Assembly: GCA_019084245.1 (NCBI GenBank)
Contig: JAHRFE010000026.1
Coordinates: 62,001 to 126,000 of the forward strand
Source: Hoeflea sp.
Lineage (GTDB): Bacteria > Pseudomonadota > Alphaproteobacteria > Rhizobiales > Rhizobiaceae
Direction: 5' to 3'
Length of the DNA stretch: 64,000 nucleotides
Within the stretch, counting starts at the first letter, position 1. Each line of letters opens with the position of its first letter. Shown here in pieces: positions 52,966 through 62,131 of the stretch. Below the pieces are notes generated by a model. That model did no database searches. It was not told where the DNA came from and saw only the letters and a list, made by a program, of their open reading frames with translations. The position numbers and the translations under genes are program-made.

Positions 52966-53874
52966 TTTCTTCTGTATTTCGACGCAACTCTCAAGCCAGA
53001 GACGTGCTTCCCGATCAATCCAGTTGATGAACCGCTTGACCCTTGCGCGGCGCAGGTGGTGCGGCGGGCAGACAAGCCATTGCGTCGTCAGCATGAAGGA
53101 CGGCGCATTGGCGATCGGCACGACCAGGGCGCCGCTTTCCAGTTCCGCCTGCATCATCAACAGGCTTTCGAGCGCCACGCCCATGCCCGACACTGCGGCA
53201 TCGACGGCCATATGCGAGCGGTCGAAGTATATCTTTTGCCAGTTCCCGTCGACGGGAAGTGACTGGGCTGAAAACCACGCCGACCACTGCAATTGCGATT
53301 TGACCGAATGAATGAGCCGCATGGCCTGAAGGTCGGCAAGATCGAGGCTGCCTGCTGCGGCGAGCTTGGGGGAGCAGACCGGGACGAACATCTCCTGGGC
53401 CAGTGGCTGGACATGCATTCCGGTCCAGCGGCCTTCGCCATGGCGGATCTCGATGTCGACATTGTCACGGGTGAAATCGACCGGCTCGTTGGAGCCGTCG
53501 AGCCGGATGTCGAGACCGGAATTTTCCGCGATGAAACCGGGCAACCTTGGCAGCAGCCACTTGGTCGAGATGCTGGGGGTCGCGCGGATGTTGAGCAGTT
53601 CGGTGGTCCGCGCGCCGGTGATCTGCCGTGTCGCCTCCCAGATATGCTCGATGTTCTCGGCGATCATTTCGAAATAGCGCTCGCCGGTTTCGGTCAGGCG
53701 CACTTCGCGGCCGACCTTGCGCACAAGCGTGGTTCCGAGCTGCTCTTCGAGCGTGCGGATCTGCTGGCTTATCGCCGAGGGTGTCACCCCGAGATATTCG
53801 GCCGCCTTCGAGACGCTGTTGAGCCGCCCGAGCTGGTAGAAGACGCCGATGGATCGTAACGGAGGCAAATGCAT
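52960..53874 (-). CDS. LysR (GcvA-like) regulator of the SAF/TRAP operon
   Basis: The 304-residue LysR protein starts MHLPPLRSIGVFYQLGRLNSVSKAAEYLGVTPSAISQQIRTLEEQLGTTL, as in the GcvA group, and has the effector domain from residue 90 on. It is on the same strand and just upstream of the SAF operon, so it likely senses its substrate. GGAGGAAC lies about ten bases before the ATG at 53874. The open frame goes on further upstream, but that part has no family likeness. Confidence 0.87.
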   Translation of the reverse strand: MHLPPLRSIGVFYQLGRLNSVSKAAEYLGVTPSAISQQIRTLEEQLGTTLVRKVGREVRLTETGERYFEMIAENIEHIWEATRQITGARTTELLNIRATPSISTKWLLPRLPGFIAENSGLDIRLDGSNEPVDFTRDNVDIEIRHGEGRWTGMHVQPLAQEMFVPVCSPKLAAAGSLDLADLQAMRLIHSVKSQLQWSAWFSAQSLPVDGNWQKIYFDRSHMAVDAAVSGMGVALESLLMMQAELESGALVVPIANAPSFMLTTQWLVCPPHHLRRARVKRFINWIDREARLWLESCVEIQKKI

Positions 53875-54198
53875 GACTGTTTCGTTCCTCCATGCCCTGG
53901 ATCGCACCATGTATACAGTCGTCCAAAGCCGCGGTGCACAAGCGCGGTGTCCACAATAATCGCGTCCGGGACAAGTCCAAGACATATGAGACGCGTCGAA
54001 AAAGCAAACCTCCGCTTCAGCGGACGCGAGCGCGCCCTGTCGACCGGCGCCGCCATACGCGGCGCTCTCACGCCACGCCGCCCGGCGAGCCGCCTGCCCC
54101 ACGCGCCGTGATTGCTTAACAGTTCACCACGAAAACGCATCCAATTTGGCCTATTCCACGGCTCAAGTCTTCAGAAAGACCTGCCAATCTGTCCGGTG
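53875..54198. other. Divergent gap between the LysR and GGDEF genes
   Basis: These 324 bases hold the promoters of two divergent genes. The frames crossing it show no family likeness. I see no strong palindrome or RNA gene. An AT-rich patch around 54120-54160 may hold the promoter of the GGDEF gene. Confidence 0.4.
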
Positions 54199-55491
54199 AT
54201 GGAAAATCAGACGAAACAGATCCGGAAGCCGTCCACCCTGTCAGACCGTGCGGCTCCTGCGGAGGATCCTGCCGTCACGGCGGAAGTCGAAAGGCTTTTG
54301 ACGCTTCGCACCCGCGACATTCGCTTCAGGGGGGAGATCAACCGGCTCTATCAGGCACGCATCTGGCCGCAAACGGCCAAGATCATTCGAGCGTGGATGA
54401 TATGGGTGGCCATTCTGGGCGTCATCACGCTGGCCCTCAACATGCTGCTGCTTCCGCCGGCGGTGTCGCTTTCCATGATCATGCCCAACGCAGTCATCCC
54501 TCCGATTGCGATTGCCGTTGCTCTTGTCTGGCAAAGGCCGCGCCCGCCATGGCTGCAAGGGAGCCTGCTGATCGCGGGCATGTTTCTCATTCTTCTGGCA
54601 GTCGCGCTGGTCGGCGTCAGGGCCGGAGGAGAATTCTACGAACGCAGCTTGAACATCATGTTGTTCGTGGCAATCACCGCCATCATCATCTTCGGCATTC
54701 CACTGGCATGGACAGTGACCATCGCCGCGCTGGCGCTCAGCCTCTATCTTTTCCTGCAACTTGCCAACCCTGCTCTCGAACTTGGAAGCGCCGTGGCCGC
54801 GACGCTTTTCTTTGCCACCGGCATCTTCGCGACAGTCGTTGCCCGGCGCAACATGACGCTTCTGGCCCAGAAGACGTTCCTTTTCGGGTTGCGCGACCGT
54901 CGCCGGGTCACTGAGCTGGCCGATGTCAACGATCGGCTCGAACGTCTGGCGCGGCTTGATCCGCTCACCGGGCTTGCCAACCGGCGCTGGATGGAAGAAT
55001 CGCTCAGCCATGTGTGGGGCGATGGTCATCGTCGGCGCGACCGCATCGCCATGCTGATGTGCGACATCGACGAGTTCAAGAAGCTGAACGACCATCTTGG
55101 CCATGCCGAAGGGGATCGCTGCCTTGTGGAGGTCGCCAGGATCATCCAGCAGAATGTGCGAAGCAACGCCGACCATGTGGCGCGTTACGGGGGCGAAGAG
55201 TTCCTGGTGCTGCTTCCCGGGATGAGCGAGGAGGAGGCCCTGTTCGTGGCGGAACGGATCCGCGAAAGCGTCGAGGCGGCCGGATTTCCCAACCCGACGT
55301 CCCGCGTGTCGCGTTTCATCACGCTGAGCATCGGGGTTGCTGTGCTGGGACCTGCCGGCGAGGCCTTGTCGCCCGAGCAGCTGCAGCGCAATGCCGACGC
55401 CGCGCTTTACGTGGCCAAGCAGTCTGGCCGCAACCGCGTCGTGGCCTACCGGCCGGCGTCACCGGACCTTCGGACCGCACACACGGCCTGA
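54199..55491 (+). CDS. Membrane-bound diguanylate cyclase (GGDEF)
   Basis: The 430-residue protein has a charged N terminus, six hydrophobic helices at about residues 65-215 and a C-terminal GGDEF domain with the active motif GGEEF at 331-335 (RLDPLTGLANRRWMEE, then CDIDEFKKLNDHLGHAEGD). It makes cyclic di-GMP at the membrane. No RxxD inhibitory site is seen at the usual place before GGEEF. The start at 54199 is chosen since the previous part is poor; a TTG at 54112 is an alternative. The signal is unknown. Confidence 0.88.
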   Translation: MENQTKQIRKPSTLSDRAAPAEDPAVTAEVERLLTLRTRDIRFRGEINRLYQARIWPQTAKIIRAWMIWVAILGVITLALNMLLLPPAVSLSMIMPNAVIPPIAIAVALVWQRPRPPWLQGSLLIAGMFLILLAVALVGVRAGGEFYERSLNIMLFVAITAIIIFGIPLAWTVTIAALALSLYLFLQLANPALELGSAVAATLFFATGIFATVVARRNMTLLAQKTFLFGLRDRRRVTELADVNDRLERLARLDPLTGLANRRWMEESLSHVWGDGHRRRDRIAMLMCDIDEFKKLNDHLGHAEGDRCLVEVARIIQQNVRSNADHVARYGGEEFLVLLPGMSEEEALFVAERIRESVEAAGFPNPTSRVSRFITLSIGVAVLGPAGEALSPEQLQRNADAALYVAKQSGRNRVVAYRPASPDLRTAHTA

Positions 55492-55549
55492 GGTTTCGTC
55501 CTTGGACCGCCAGGGCTCCTACGTGACGACCACGCTTGCATGAAGAGGT

Positions 55550-55608
55550 GATGGGGAGGCTGGCCAAATCGGCCTGAGACCGGTTCGCTTGGCGTCGCGC
55601 TCCCCATC
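55550..55608. terminator. Long-loop inverted repeat between GGDEF and aldehyde dehydrogenase genes
   Basis: GATGGGGAG (55550-55558) pairs with CTCCCCATC (55600-55608) around a 41-base loop that contains smaller stems. It fills the 124-base gap between two converging genes and can act as a terminator for both, although it has no T run. Confidence 0.45.
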
Positions 55609-55615
55609 GCAGTTC

Positions 55616-57121
55616 CTATTTCAGTTCGAGCGGCAGCAGCGCGTCCGGCATGTTCTGATAGGCCACGGGCCGAATGAACCTGCGGATGGCGAGCGTGCCG
55701 ACCGACGTAGCCCCGAAATTGGTGGAGGCCGGATAGGGGCCGCCATGCACCATGGCGTCACAGACCTCCACGCCGGTCGGGAACCCGTTGGCGAGGATGC
55801 GCCCGGCCTTGCGCTCGAGGATCGGCATCAGCTCCTTTGCCAGATCGAGATCGGCATCGTCCATCTGCAGCGTGCAGGTCAGCTGGCCATGAAGGTCAAG
55901 CGCGATGGCTTTCATCTGCTCCTCGTCATCCGCCTCGACGACGATTCCGAGCGGACCAAAGACCTCTTCGGCCAGAACGCGGTTGTCGAGCCAGTCGCTG
56001 CCGGCGACGCGGTAGAGATAGGGTGCGGCATTGCGGCCGTCGCAGGAGGCGGCCAGCAGTTCTTCCACGCCCGCGGTGGCGGCGACAGCGTCGCGTCCGG
56101 ATCTGTAGGCCGAGGCGATGCCGTCGGTCAGCATGGTCTGCGGATTGACGTCGGCCAGCGCCGCGCTGGCCGCATCCGAGAAGGATTTCGCTTCATCGCC
56201 CTTTACCGCGATAACGACGCCGGGATTGGTGCAGAACTGCCCCGCCCCCATGGTCAGCGATCCGGCCCAGCCTTTCGCGATCTCGGCGCCGCGGGCCTTG
56301 AGCGCATGCGGCATCAGGAACATCGGATTGATCGAGCCAAGCTCGCCGTAAAACGGAATCGGCGTCGGGCGCGCGGCGCACAGGTCAAACAGTGCCCTGC
56401 CCGCTCCGAGCGATCCGGTGAAGCCGACGGCCTGGATCAGCGGATGGGTGACCAGCGCCTCACCGGCCTCGCGGCTGTTGGACTGGACCAGCGAGAACAC
56501 GCCCGGATGAACCCCGCAGGTCTTGATCGCGGCATCGATTGCCTGGGCCACGATTTCGGCGGTTCCCGGATGGGCGGGGTGCCCCTTGACCACGACCGGA
56601 CAGCCCGCGGCGAGCGCCGACGCGGTGTCGCCGCCCGCCGTCGAGAACGCCAGCGGGAAATTCGACGCGCCGAAGACGCCGACCGGACCCACAGGCCGCT
56701 CGACCATCTTGATGTCGGGGCGCGGCAGCGGCGCGCGGTCGGGCAGCGCCTTGTCATGGCGGCGGTCGAGATAGGCGCCGTCAAGAATATGCGACGCAAA
56801 CAGGCGCAGCTGACCGGTGGTGCGACCACGTTCGCCGTTCAGCCGCGCTTCCGGCAGGCCGGTTTCGGCCGTGCCGATCGCGGTCAGCGCCTCGCCGCGC
56901 GCTTCGATTTCATCGGCGATGGCGTTGAGGAACTTGGCCCGGCTTTCCGCCGTCGAATAGCCGTAGCTCCAAAACGCAGCTTCGGCGGCCTTCGCGGCTG
57001 CATCGATATGGACCTTCGTGCCCTGGGCATAGTCAGCCGCCGGGCCATGCGCCGGCTGGGAGCTGAATGTGGTGTCTCCAGCAACCCATTGTCCTGCAAT
57101 CAAGTGCTTTCCGGTGATCAT
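55616..57121 (-). CDS. 2-oxoglutarate semialdehyde dehydrogenase (aldehyde dehydrogenase, NADP+)
   Basis: The 501-residue aldehyde dehydrogenase has the active cysteine C297 (QFCTNPG), the general base E260 (FYGELGS) and N154 (GASNFPLAFS). The FGASNFPLAFSTAGGDTASALAAGCPVVVKGHPAHPGT region is typical of the subgroup that oxidises 2-oxoglutarate semialdehyde in pentose and hydroxyproline pathways. It is the last step of the pathway encoded in this operon, giving 2-oxoglutarate. It starts 52 bases after the dehydratase gene stop. Azospirillum calls the equivalent gene araE. Confidence 0.87.
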   Translation of the reverse strand: MITGKHLIAGQWVAGDTTFSSQPAHGPAADYAQGTKVHIDAAAKAAEAAFWSYGYSTAESRAKFLNAIADEIEARGEALTAIGTAETGLPEARLNGERGRTTGQLRLFASHILDGAYLDRRHDKALPDRAPLPRPDIKMVERPVGPVGVFGASNFPLAFSTAGGDTASALAAGCPVVVKGHPAHPGTAEIVAQAIDAAIKTCGVHPGVFSLVQSNSREAGEALVTHPLIQAVGFTGSLGAGRALFDLCAARPTPIPFYGELGSINPMFLMPHALKARGAEIAKGWAGSLTMGAGQFCTNPGVVIAVKGDEAKSFSDAASAALADVNPQTMLTDGIASAYRSGRDAVAATAGVEELLAASCDGRNAAPYLYRVAGSDWLDNRVLAEEVFGPLGIVVEADDEEQMKAIALDLHGQLTCTLQMDDADLDLAKELMPILERKAGRILANGFPTGVEVCDAMVHGGPYPASTNFGATSVGTLAIRRFIRPVAYQNMPDALLPLELK

Positions 57122-57173
57122 CTTAGGTATTCCATTTCAAAATTTGTGGTTTGCGGCAGATCACGCGATCCGC

Positions 57174-58091
57174 CTATTTGCCCCATTTCAGGGCCATGAC
57201 GTCAAGCTCGGCGGCAAGCTGCAGCAGGCGGGTCCTGGTGCGCTCCGTCATCGGCTTGAGCGGGTGGCGGACATGATCACTGGCGATCACGCCGCCCTCC
57301 TTGAAGACCACTTTTGCGGCGCGAAGTCCACACTGGCGGTTCTCATGATTGATCAGCGGCAGGCATTTCTCCCACTGCTTGAGCGCTGCATCCTTGTTGC
57401 CCGCCCGGTATTCGGTGACGATGGGCCGGATCTTTTCGGGGAACATCGCCGATGTCATCGTGCCGGTGGCGCCGGCGTCGAGATCGGCAAGCAGCGTCAC
57501 GGCTTCCTCGCCGTCGAACGGTCCCTCGATGTACTCCCCCGCAGCCTCGATCAGCGCGGCAAGCTTGTCGGCGGCGAAGGGGCATTCGATCTTGAAATAG
57601 GAGACGTTCTCAAGCTCCTTGGCCAATCGCGCCAGCAGATCGACAGACATGGTCACGCCCGACAGCGGCGCATCCTGGACCATGATCGGGATGGAAATGG
57701 CATTGTTCACCACTTCGAAATGCTCGAAGATCCCTTGCGGCGCGGGAAAAAGCCCGGAGCCGTGATAGGGCGGCATCATCATGATCATCGAGGCGCCCAT
57801 GGATTGGGCAAGCTTTGCCCGCTCGGTCGCCACCTGGGTGGAGAAATGGCTGGTGGTGACGATCACCGGCACGCGGCCGGCCGCATGCTCGAGGCTTGTC
57901 CGCATGAGCAGGGTGCGCTCCTCGTCCGACAGCAGGAACTGCTCGGAATAATTGGCCAGAATGCAGATTGCATCAACGCCCTGATCGATCATGCAGTCGA
58001 TCACCCGGCGCATGCCGTCCTCATCCACCCGTCCATCCGGATGGAAGGGCGTCGGCGCGACGGGAAGAATGTTGGCGATCGGTTGGGTCAT
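57174..58091 (-). CDS. 2-keto-3-deoxy-sugar-acid dehydratase, DapA/NAL family
   Basis: The 305-residue TIM-barrel protein is of the dihydrodipicolinate synthase family. The Schiff-base lysine is K167 (SYFKIE), and the N terminus is LPVAPTPFHPDGRVDEDGM. The usual second YN motif is replaced (IPIMVQDAPLSGV), as in L-2-keto-3-deoxyarabonate dehydratase, which gives 2-oxoglutarate semialdehyde. Its position between sugar dehydrogenase and semialdehyde dehydrogenase supports this. Aldolase activity is the alternative. It stands 84 bases from the previous gene and 52 from the next. Confidence 0.82.
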   Translation of the reverse strand: MTQPIANILPVAPTPFHPDGRVDEDGMRRVIDCMIDQGVDAICILANYSEQFLLSDEERTLLMRTSLEHAAGRVPVIVTTSHFSTQVATERAKLAQSMGASMIMMMPPYHGSGLFPAPQGIFEHFEVVNNAISIPIMVQDAPLSGVTMSVDLLARLAKELENVSYFKIECPFAADKLAALIEAAGEYIEGPFDGEEAVTLLADLDAGATGTMTSAMFPEKIRPIVTEYRAGNKDAALKQWEKCLPLINHENRQCGLRAAKVVFKEGGVIASDHVRHPLKPMTERTRTRLLQLAAELDVMALKWGK

Positions 58092-58175
58092 GGTCTGGTC
58101 CTTTCAGACTGTCTCTTGTTGTCTCGGCAGGGGTGCGCTACCGCGCTGGGCGACTTCATTTGCCGGCTTATCAAA

Positions 58176-59111
58176 TTACTCGACAAAGGGCTCGACGGTG
58201 ATCCGCTTGCCCAGCAGGAACGCATCGGCGACATGCGCCATCGGCGCGAGATCCATGTCCACGCCCCCTGCCCGCACGAGATTTGCCATCCTGGCATAGA
58301 GCCGCGGATACTCGCCCTTGAGCGCGTCGCCGGCAGCGTCGGTCTGGGACACCCCGTCGATCTCGAGCGTCGCACCGCCTTCGGACAGCACCAGGCTGCC
58401 CTGATCCGTCCTGATCGCAATGTTCCAGAACTGATCGCCTTCCTTGCGGAAATCGAATTCGGCGCTGACCTGCGCCCCATGCGGATGCGCAAAGGCAAGG
58501 GTCGCGGCGATCGGGGTTTCGCAGTTTTCCGGAATGAACAGCTCCGACGCGGTCAGATGGATCGGATCGGCAAGGATCTCGGTGACGATCGACAGCGCGT
58601 TGATGCCGGGGTCGAAGACGCCGAGCCCGCCGGCCTGCCAGATCCAGGTCTGGCCGGGATGCCATTTGCGCACGTCTTCCTTCCAGGTCACAATCAGGCT
58701 CTCGAGCCGCTTGCCTTCGAGCCAGGCCTTTGCGGTGGCCACCATCGCGGCTTCCCGGGAATGCCAGGTCGCATAGATCGAGACGCCGGCCGCGCGGGCC
58801 ATGGCTTCGAGCGCATGGCACTCGGACACGGTCGCGCCCGGCGGCTTTTCCAGCATCACATGGCGACCCGCGGCAATCGCCGCCCTCGCATAGTCGAACC
58901 GCGGCACCGGCGGCATGCACAGCGACACCACGCCGATGTCGGGCCTGGCCTCCAGCATGGCGCCGAAATCATCGTGAGACTCGACGCCGTCGACCGTCGC
59001 ATGACGCGAGACCGTGGCCGCGAGCTCCCAGTCCGGCGATGCGGTGATCGCCGGAATATGCTGGTCGCGGGCGATCTTGCCGATCCCCGCCAATGCTACC
59101 TTCAATGCCAT
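58176..59111 (-). CDS. Sugar 1-dehydrogenase, Gfo/Idh/MocA family (L-arabinose/D-galactose type)
   Basis: The 311-residue NAD(P)-dependent protein has the Rossmann start ALKVALAGIGKIARDQHIPAI, close to Azospirillum L-arabinose 1-dehydrogenase, and the Gfo/Idh motif MLEKPPGATVSE. It should oxidise L-arabinose or D-galactose to the lactone. The start ATG shares its first base with the last base of the dehydratase TGA. The N-terminal part before it in the same frame is not part of the protein. Confidence 0.85.
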   Translation of the reverse strand: MALKVALAGIGKIARDQHIPAITASPDWELAATVSRHATVDGVESHDDFGAMLEARPDIGVVSLCMPPVPRFDYARAAIAAGRHVMLEKPPGATVSECHALEAMARAAGVSIYATWHSREAAMVATAKAWLEGKRLESLIVTWKEDVRKWHPGQTWIWQAGGLGVFDPGINALSIVTEILADPIHLTASELFIPENCETPIAATLAFAHPHGAQVSAEFDFRKEGDQFWNIAIRTDQGSLVLSEGGATLEIDGVSQTDAAGDALKGEYPRLYARMANLVRAGGVDMDLAPMAHVADAFLLGKRITVEPFVE

Positions 59112-60853
59112 CAGTGCGAGTCCCTTCCGACCGGCGCGCCGCGGCAGCCGACCAGGAAGTCGAGATCCGCACCGGTGTCGGCGCCCTGGGTATGCGTCTG
59201 GTGCAGCCAGGCATAGCCTGACGTCTGTTTTTCGATATTCGGCTTCCAGTCCGTCAGGCGCGCCGCCAGTTCCTCGTCGGAAATGTCGAGATGCACGGTC
59301 CGCGCGACAACATCGAGTTCGATGAAATCGCCGTCGCGCACGACCGCCAAAGGCCCGCCGTCGGCGGCTTCCGGCGAGGTGTGCAGCACCACGGTGCCAT
59401 AGGCGGTGCCCGACATGCGGGCATCGGAGATCCGCACCATGTCGGTGATGCCCTTTTTCAGGACTTTCGGCGGCAGCCCCATGTTGCCGACCTCGGCCAT
59501 GCCGGGATAGCCCTTGGGGCCGCAATTCTTCAGCACCATCACACAGGTCTCGTCGATGTCGAGCGCATCGTCATTGATCTTGGCCTTGTAGTCGTCGATG
59601 TCCTCGAACACGACCGCACGGCCGCGGTGCTTGAGCAGATGCGGCGACGCTGCCGAGGGCTTGATGACGGCGCCCTTGGGCGCGAGATTCCCGCGCAGCA
59701 CCGCGATTCCCCCCTGTGCGGTCAACGCTTTCTCGACCGGCAGGATGACGTCATCATTGTGATTGACGACATCCTTGACCTGGTCCCACATGGTTTCGCC
59801 GGACACGGTCAGCGCATCCTTGTGCAACAGGCCCGCCTCGCCCAGGTGCTTGAGCACCACCGGCAGGCCGCCGGCGTAGAAGAACTCTTCCATCAGGTAT
59901 TTGCCCGACGGCATGAGGTTGACGATGGTCGCAACGTCGCGGCCGCAGCGGTCCCAGTCGTCGAGCGTCAGGTCAACGCCCACGCGACCGGCCATGGCGA
60001 GCAGGTGGATGACGGCATTGGTCGAGCCGCCGATGGCGCCGTTGGTGCGAATGGCGTTCTCGAAGGCCTGCTTTGTCATGACATCGGACGGCTTGAGGTC
60101 GTCCCTGACCATGTCGACGATCCGCCGGCCGGACATCTGCGCCATGACGCGGCGGCGGCTGTCAACCGCAGGAATGGCCGCGTTGCCCGACAGCGCCATG
60201 CCCAGCGCTTCGGCCATCGAGGCCATGGTCGAGGCGGTGCCCATGGTGTTGCACGACCCCGCAGACCGCGACATCGAGGCCTCTGCTTCCAGGAAATCCT
60301 CGGTCGTCATCTCGCCCGCCTTGACCGCTTCCGAGAATTTCCACAGATGCGTGCCCGAGCCGACGCGCTCGCCGCGGAAATAGCCGTTGAGCATCGGCCC
60401 GCCGGTGACCACGATCGACGGCAGATCGGTCGAGGCCGCCCCCATCAACAGGCTGGGCGTGGTCTTGTCGCAGCCGACGAGCAGCACCACGCCATCCATC
60501 GGCTGGCCGCGAATGGTTTCCTCCACCGCCAGAGCCGCGAGGTTGCGGAACATCATCGCGGTTGGACGGAAGGTGGCTTCGGACGCGGAAAACACCGGCA
60601 CTTCCACGGGAAAGCCGCCGGCCTCGTAGACGCCGTTTTTCACGCGTTCGGCAAGATCTCGCAGATGCGCGTTGCACGGCGTCAGTTCCGACCATGTATT
60701 GAGAATGCCGATGACCGGACGCCCATCGAACATGTCGTGGGTGAATCCCTGGTTCTTCATCCATCCGCGATGATAGATCTGGTCGCGGCCGGTTCCGCCG
60801 AACCACTCCTGTGAACGCAGTTTCCGTGGCCATTTTGCAGGTGTGAATGTCAT
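59111..60853 (-). CDS. Sugar-acid dehydratase, IlvD/EDD family (L-arabonate type)
   Basis: The 580-residue iron-sulfur dehydratase has three cluster cysteines at C60, C128 and C201 (LTPC, VGCDK, SGSCNTMG region), spaced as in characterised pentonate dehydratases, and a catalytic serine in DARMSGTAYG. It removes water from L-arabonate or a related acid to give the 2-keto-3-deoxy acid. The FGGTGRDQIYHRGWMKNQG N-terminal part is typical of the arabonate/galactonate/fuconate subgroup. It follows the permease gene by 51 bases. Confidence 0.88.
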   Translation of the reverse strand: MTFTPAKWPRKLRSQEWFGGTGRDQIYHRGWMKNQGFTHDMFDGRPVIGILNTWSELTPCNAHLRDLAERVKNGVYEAGGFPVEVPVFSASEATFRPTAMMFRNLAALAVEETIRGQPMDGVVLLVGCDKTTPSLLMGAASTDLPSIVVTGGPMLNGYFRGERVGSGTHLWKFSEAVKAGEMTTEDFLEAEASMSRSAGSCNTMGTASTMASMAEALGMALSGNAAIPAVDSRRRVMAQMSGRRIVDMVRDDLKPSDVMTKQAFENAIRTNGAIGGSTNAVIHLLAMAGRVGVDLTLDDWDRCGRDVATIVNLMPSGKYLMEEFFYAGGLPVVLKHLGEAGLLHKDALTVSGETMWDQVKDVVNHNDDVILPVEKALTAQGGIAVLRGNLAPKGAVIKPSAASPHLLKHRGRAVVFEDIDDYKAKINDDALDIDETCVMVLKNCGPKGYPGMAEVGNMGLPPKVLKKGITDMVRISDARMSGTAYGTVVLHTSPEAADGGPLAVVRDGDFIELDVVARTVHLDISDEELAARLTDWKPNIEKQTSGYAWLHQTHTQGADTGADLDFLVGCRGAPVGRDSH

Positions 60854-60904
60854 GATAACTCCGAAGCCCCTGTCCGTTTCGGGCAGGCGGCCCTCCTTGT
60901 TGGT

Positions 60905-62128
60905 TCAGCTCTGTTTGTTCTTGTTGTAGACGTCGAAGATCACCGCGGCCAGCAACACAAGGCCCTTGATGACCTGCTGGTAGTCGATGCCGATCCCCAT
61001 GATCGACATGCCGTTGTTCATCACGCCCATGATAAAGGCGCCGACGACCGCGCCGACGATCTTGCCGACCCCGCCGGACATCGAGGCGCCGCCGATGAAT
61101 ACCGCCGCGATGACATCCAGTTCGAAGGAGACGCCGGCCTTGGGGGTTGCCGTGTTCAGTCGCGCGGCGAAGATCAGCCCCGCAAGCGCTGCCAGCATGC
61201 CCATGTTGACGAAAGCCAGGAAGGTCAGCCGCTCGGTCCTGATCCCCGATAGCTTGGCCGCCTTCTCGTTGCCGCCCAGCGCATAGATTCGGCGACCGAG
61301 CGTGGTGGATTCGGTCAGGAACGCGTAGACGATGGTCAGGATGCCCATGGTGATCAGGACGTTGGGCAGGCCACGGAAGGTCGCAAGCTTGTAGGACACG
61401 AACACGATCGCGCCGGCGACCAGCAGATTGCGCACTACAAAGAAGATCATCGGTTCCGTCACCATGCCATAGGCGCGGTTGCGGGCGCGTGCCTGCAGCC
61501 CCATCCAGATGATCAGGCCCGCTATGACAAAGCCGGTGACCACGGCAAAACCGTTCATGCGCTCAAAGCCGAACATGTCCTTGATGAAGGGAAGCAGATC
61601 GGGGATGAAGCCGGTCGACAACGCCTGGAATTCCCGCGGGAACGGCCCCACCGACTGGCCTTCGAGCAGCCACAGCGACGCGCCGCGGAACACCAGCATG
61701 CCGGCCAGCGTCACAATGAAGGATGGAATCCGCCAATAGGCGATCCAGTAGCCCTGGGCGGCGCCGATGAGGATGCCCACGAAGAGACAGGCGGGAATGG
61801 TGAGATAGATCGACCAGCCCCACTGCACCATCATCACTGCGGCGAGCGCGCCGACGAAGCCCACGACTGAGCCCACCGACAGGTCGATATGGCCTGCGAC
61901 AATCACCAAAAGCATGCCCAGAGCCATGATGATGATGTAGCTGTTCTGCAGGAACAGGTTGGTGATGTTGACCGGGCGCAGCAGCGTGCCATCGGTGGTG
62001 AACTGAAAGAACGCCATGATGGCGATCAGCGCCAGCACCATGCCATAATCACGCAAATGGTTCGCAAGATACTGGCTGACAGAGCGGTCCTGTTGACCGG
62101 CAGTGGACTCTACGGTTTCCGTGGCCAT
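60905..62128 (-). CDS. gguB: Sugar ABC transporter permease (GguB/MmsB type)
   Basis: The 407-residue permease has about ten to eleven helices, larger than RbsC, as in Agrobacterium GguB. Visible are LVIVAGHIDLSVGSVVGFVGALAAV, WRIPSFIVTLAGMLVFRG, GGNEKAAKLSGI and FIGGASMSGGVGKIVGA. It transports pentoses and galactose with GguA and ChvE. It starts three bases after the ATPase gene stop. Confidence 0.9.
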   Translation of the reverse strand: MATETVESTAGQQDRSVSQYLANHLRDYGMVLALIAIMAFFQFTTDGTLLRPVNITNLFLQNSYIIIMALGMLLVIVAGHIDLSVGSVVGFVGALAAVMMVQWGWSIYLTIPACLFVGILIGAAQGYWIAYWRIPSFIVTLAGMLVFRGASLWLLEGQSVGPFPREFQALSTGFIPDLLPFIKDMFGFERMNGFAVVTGFVIAGLIIWMGLQARARNRAYGMVTEPMIFFVVRNLLVAGAIVFVSYKLATFRGLPNVLITMGILTIVYAFLTESTTLGRRIYALGGNEKAAKLSGIRTERLTFLAFVNMGMLAALAGLIFAARLNTATPKAGVSFELDVIAAVFIGGASMSGGVGKIVGAVVGAFIMGVMNNGMSIMGIGIDYQQVIKGLVLLAAVIFDVYNKNKQS

Positions 62129-62131
62129 GGC

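Noticed and set aside
55589-57199. A 536-codon open frame on the plus strand
   Set aside because: It lies opposite the aldehyde dehydrogenase, whose active-site residues are all present.
57069-59216. A 715-codon open frame on the plus strand
   Set aside because: It is antisense to the dehydratase and sugar dehydrogenase genes and shows no family likeness.
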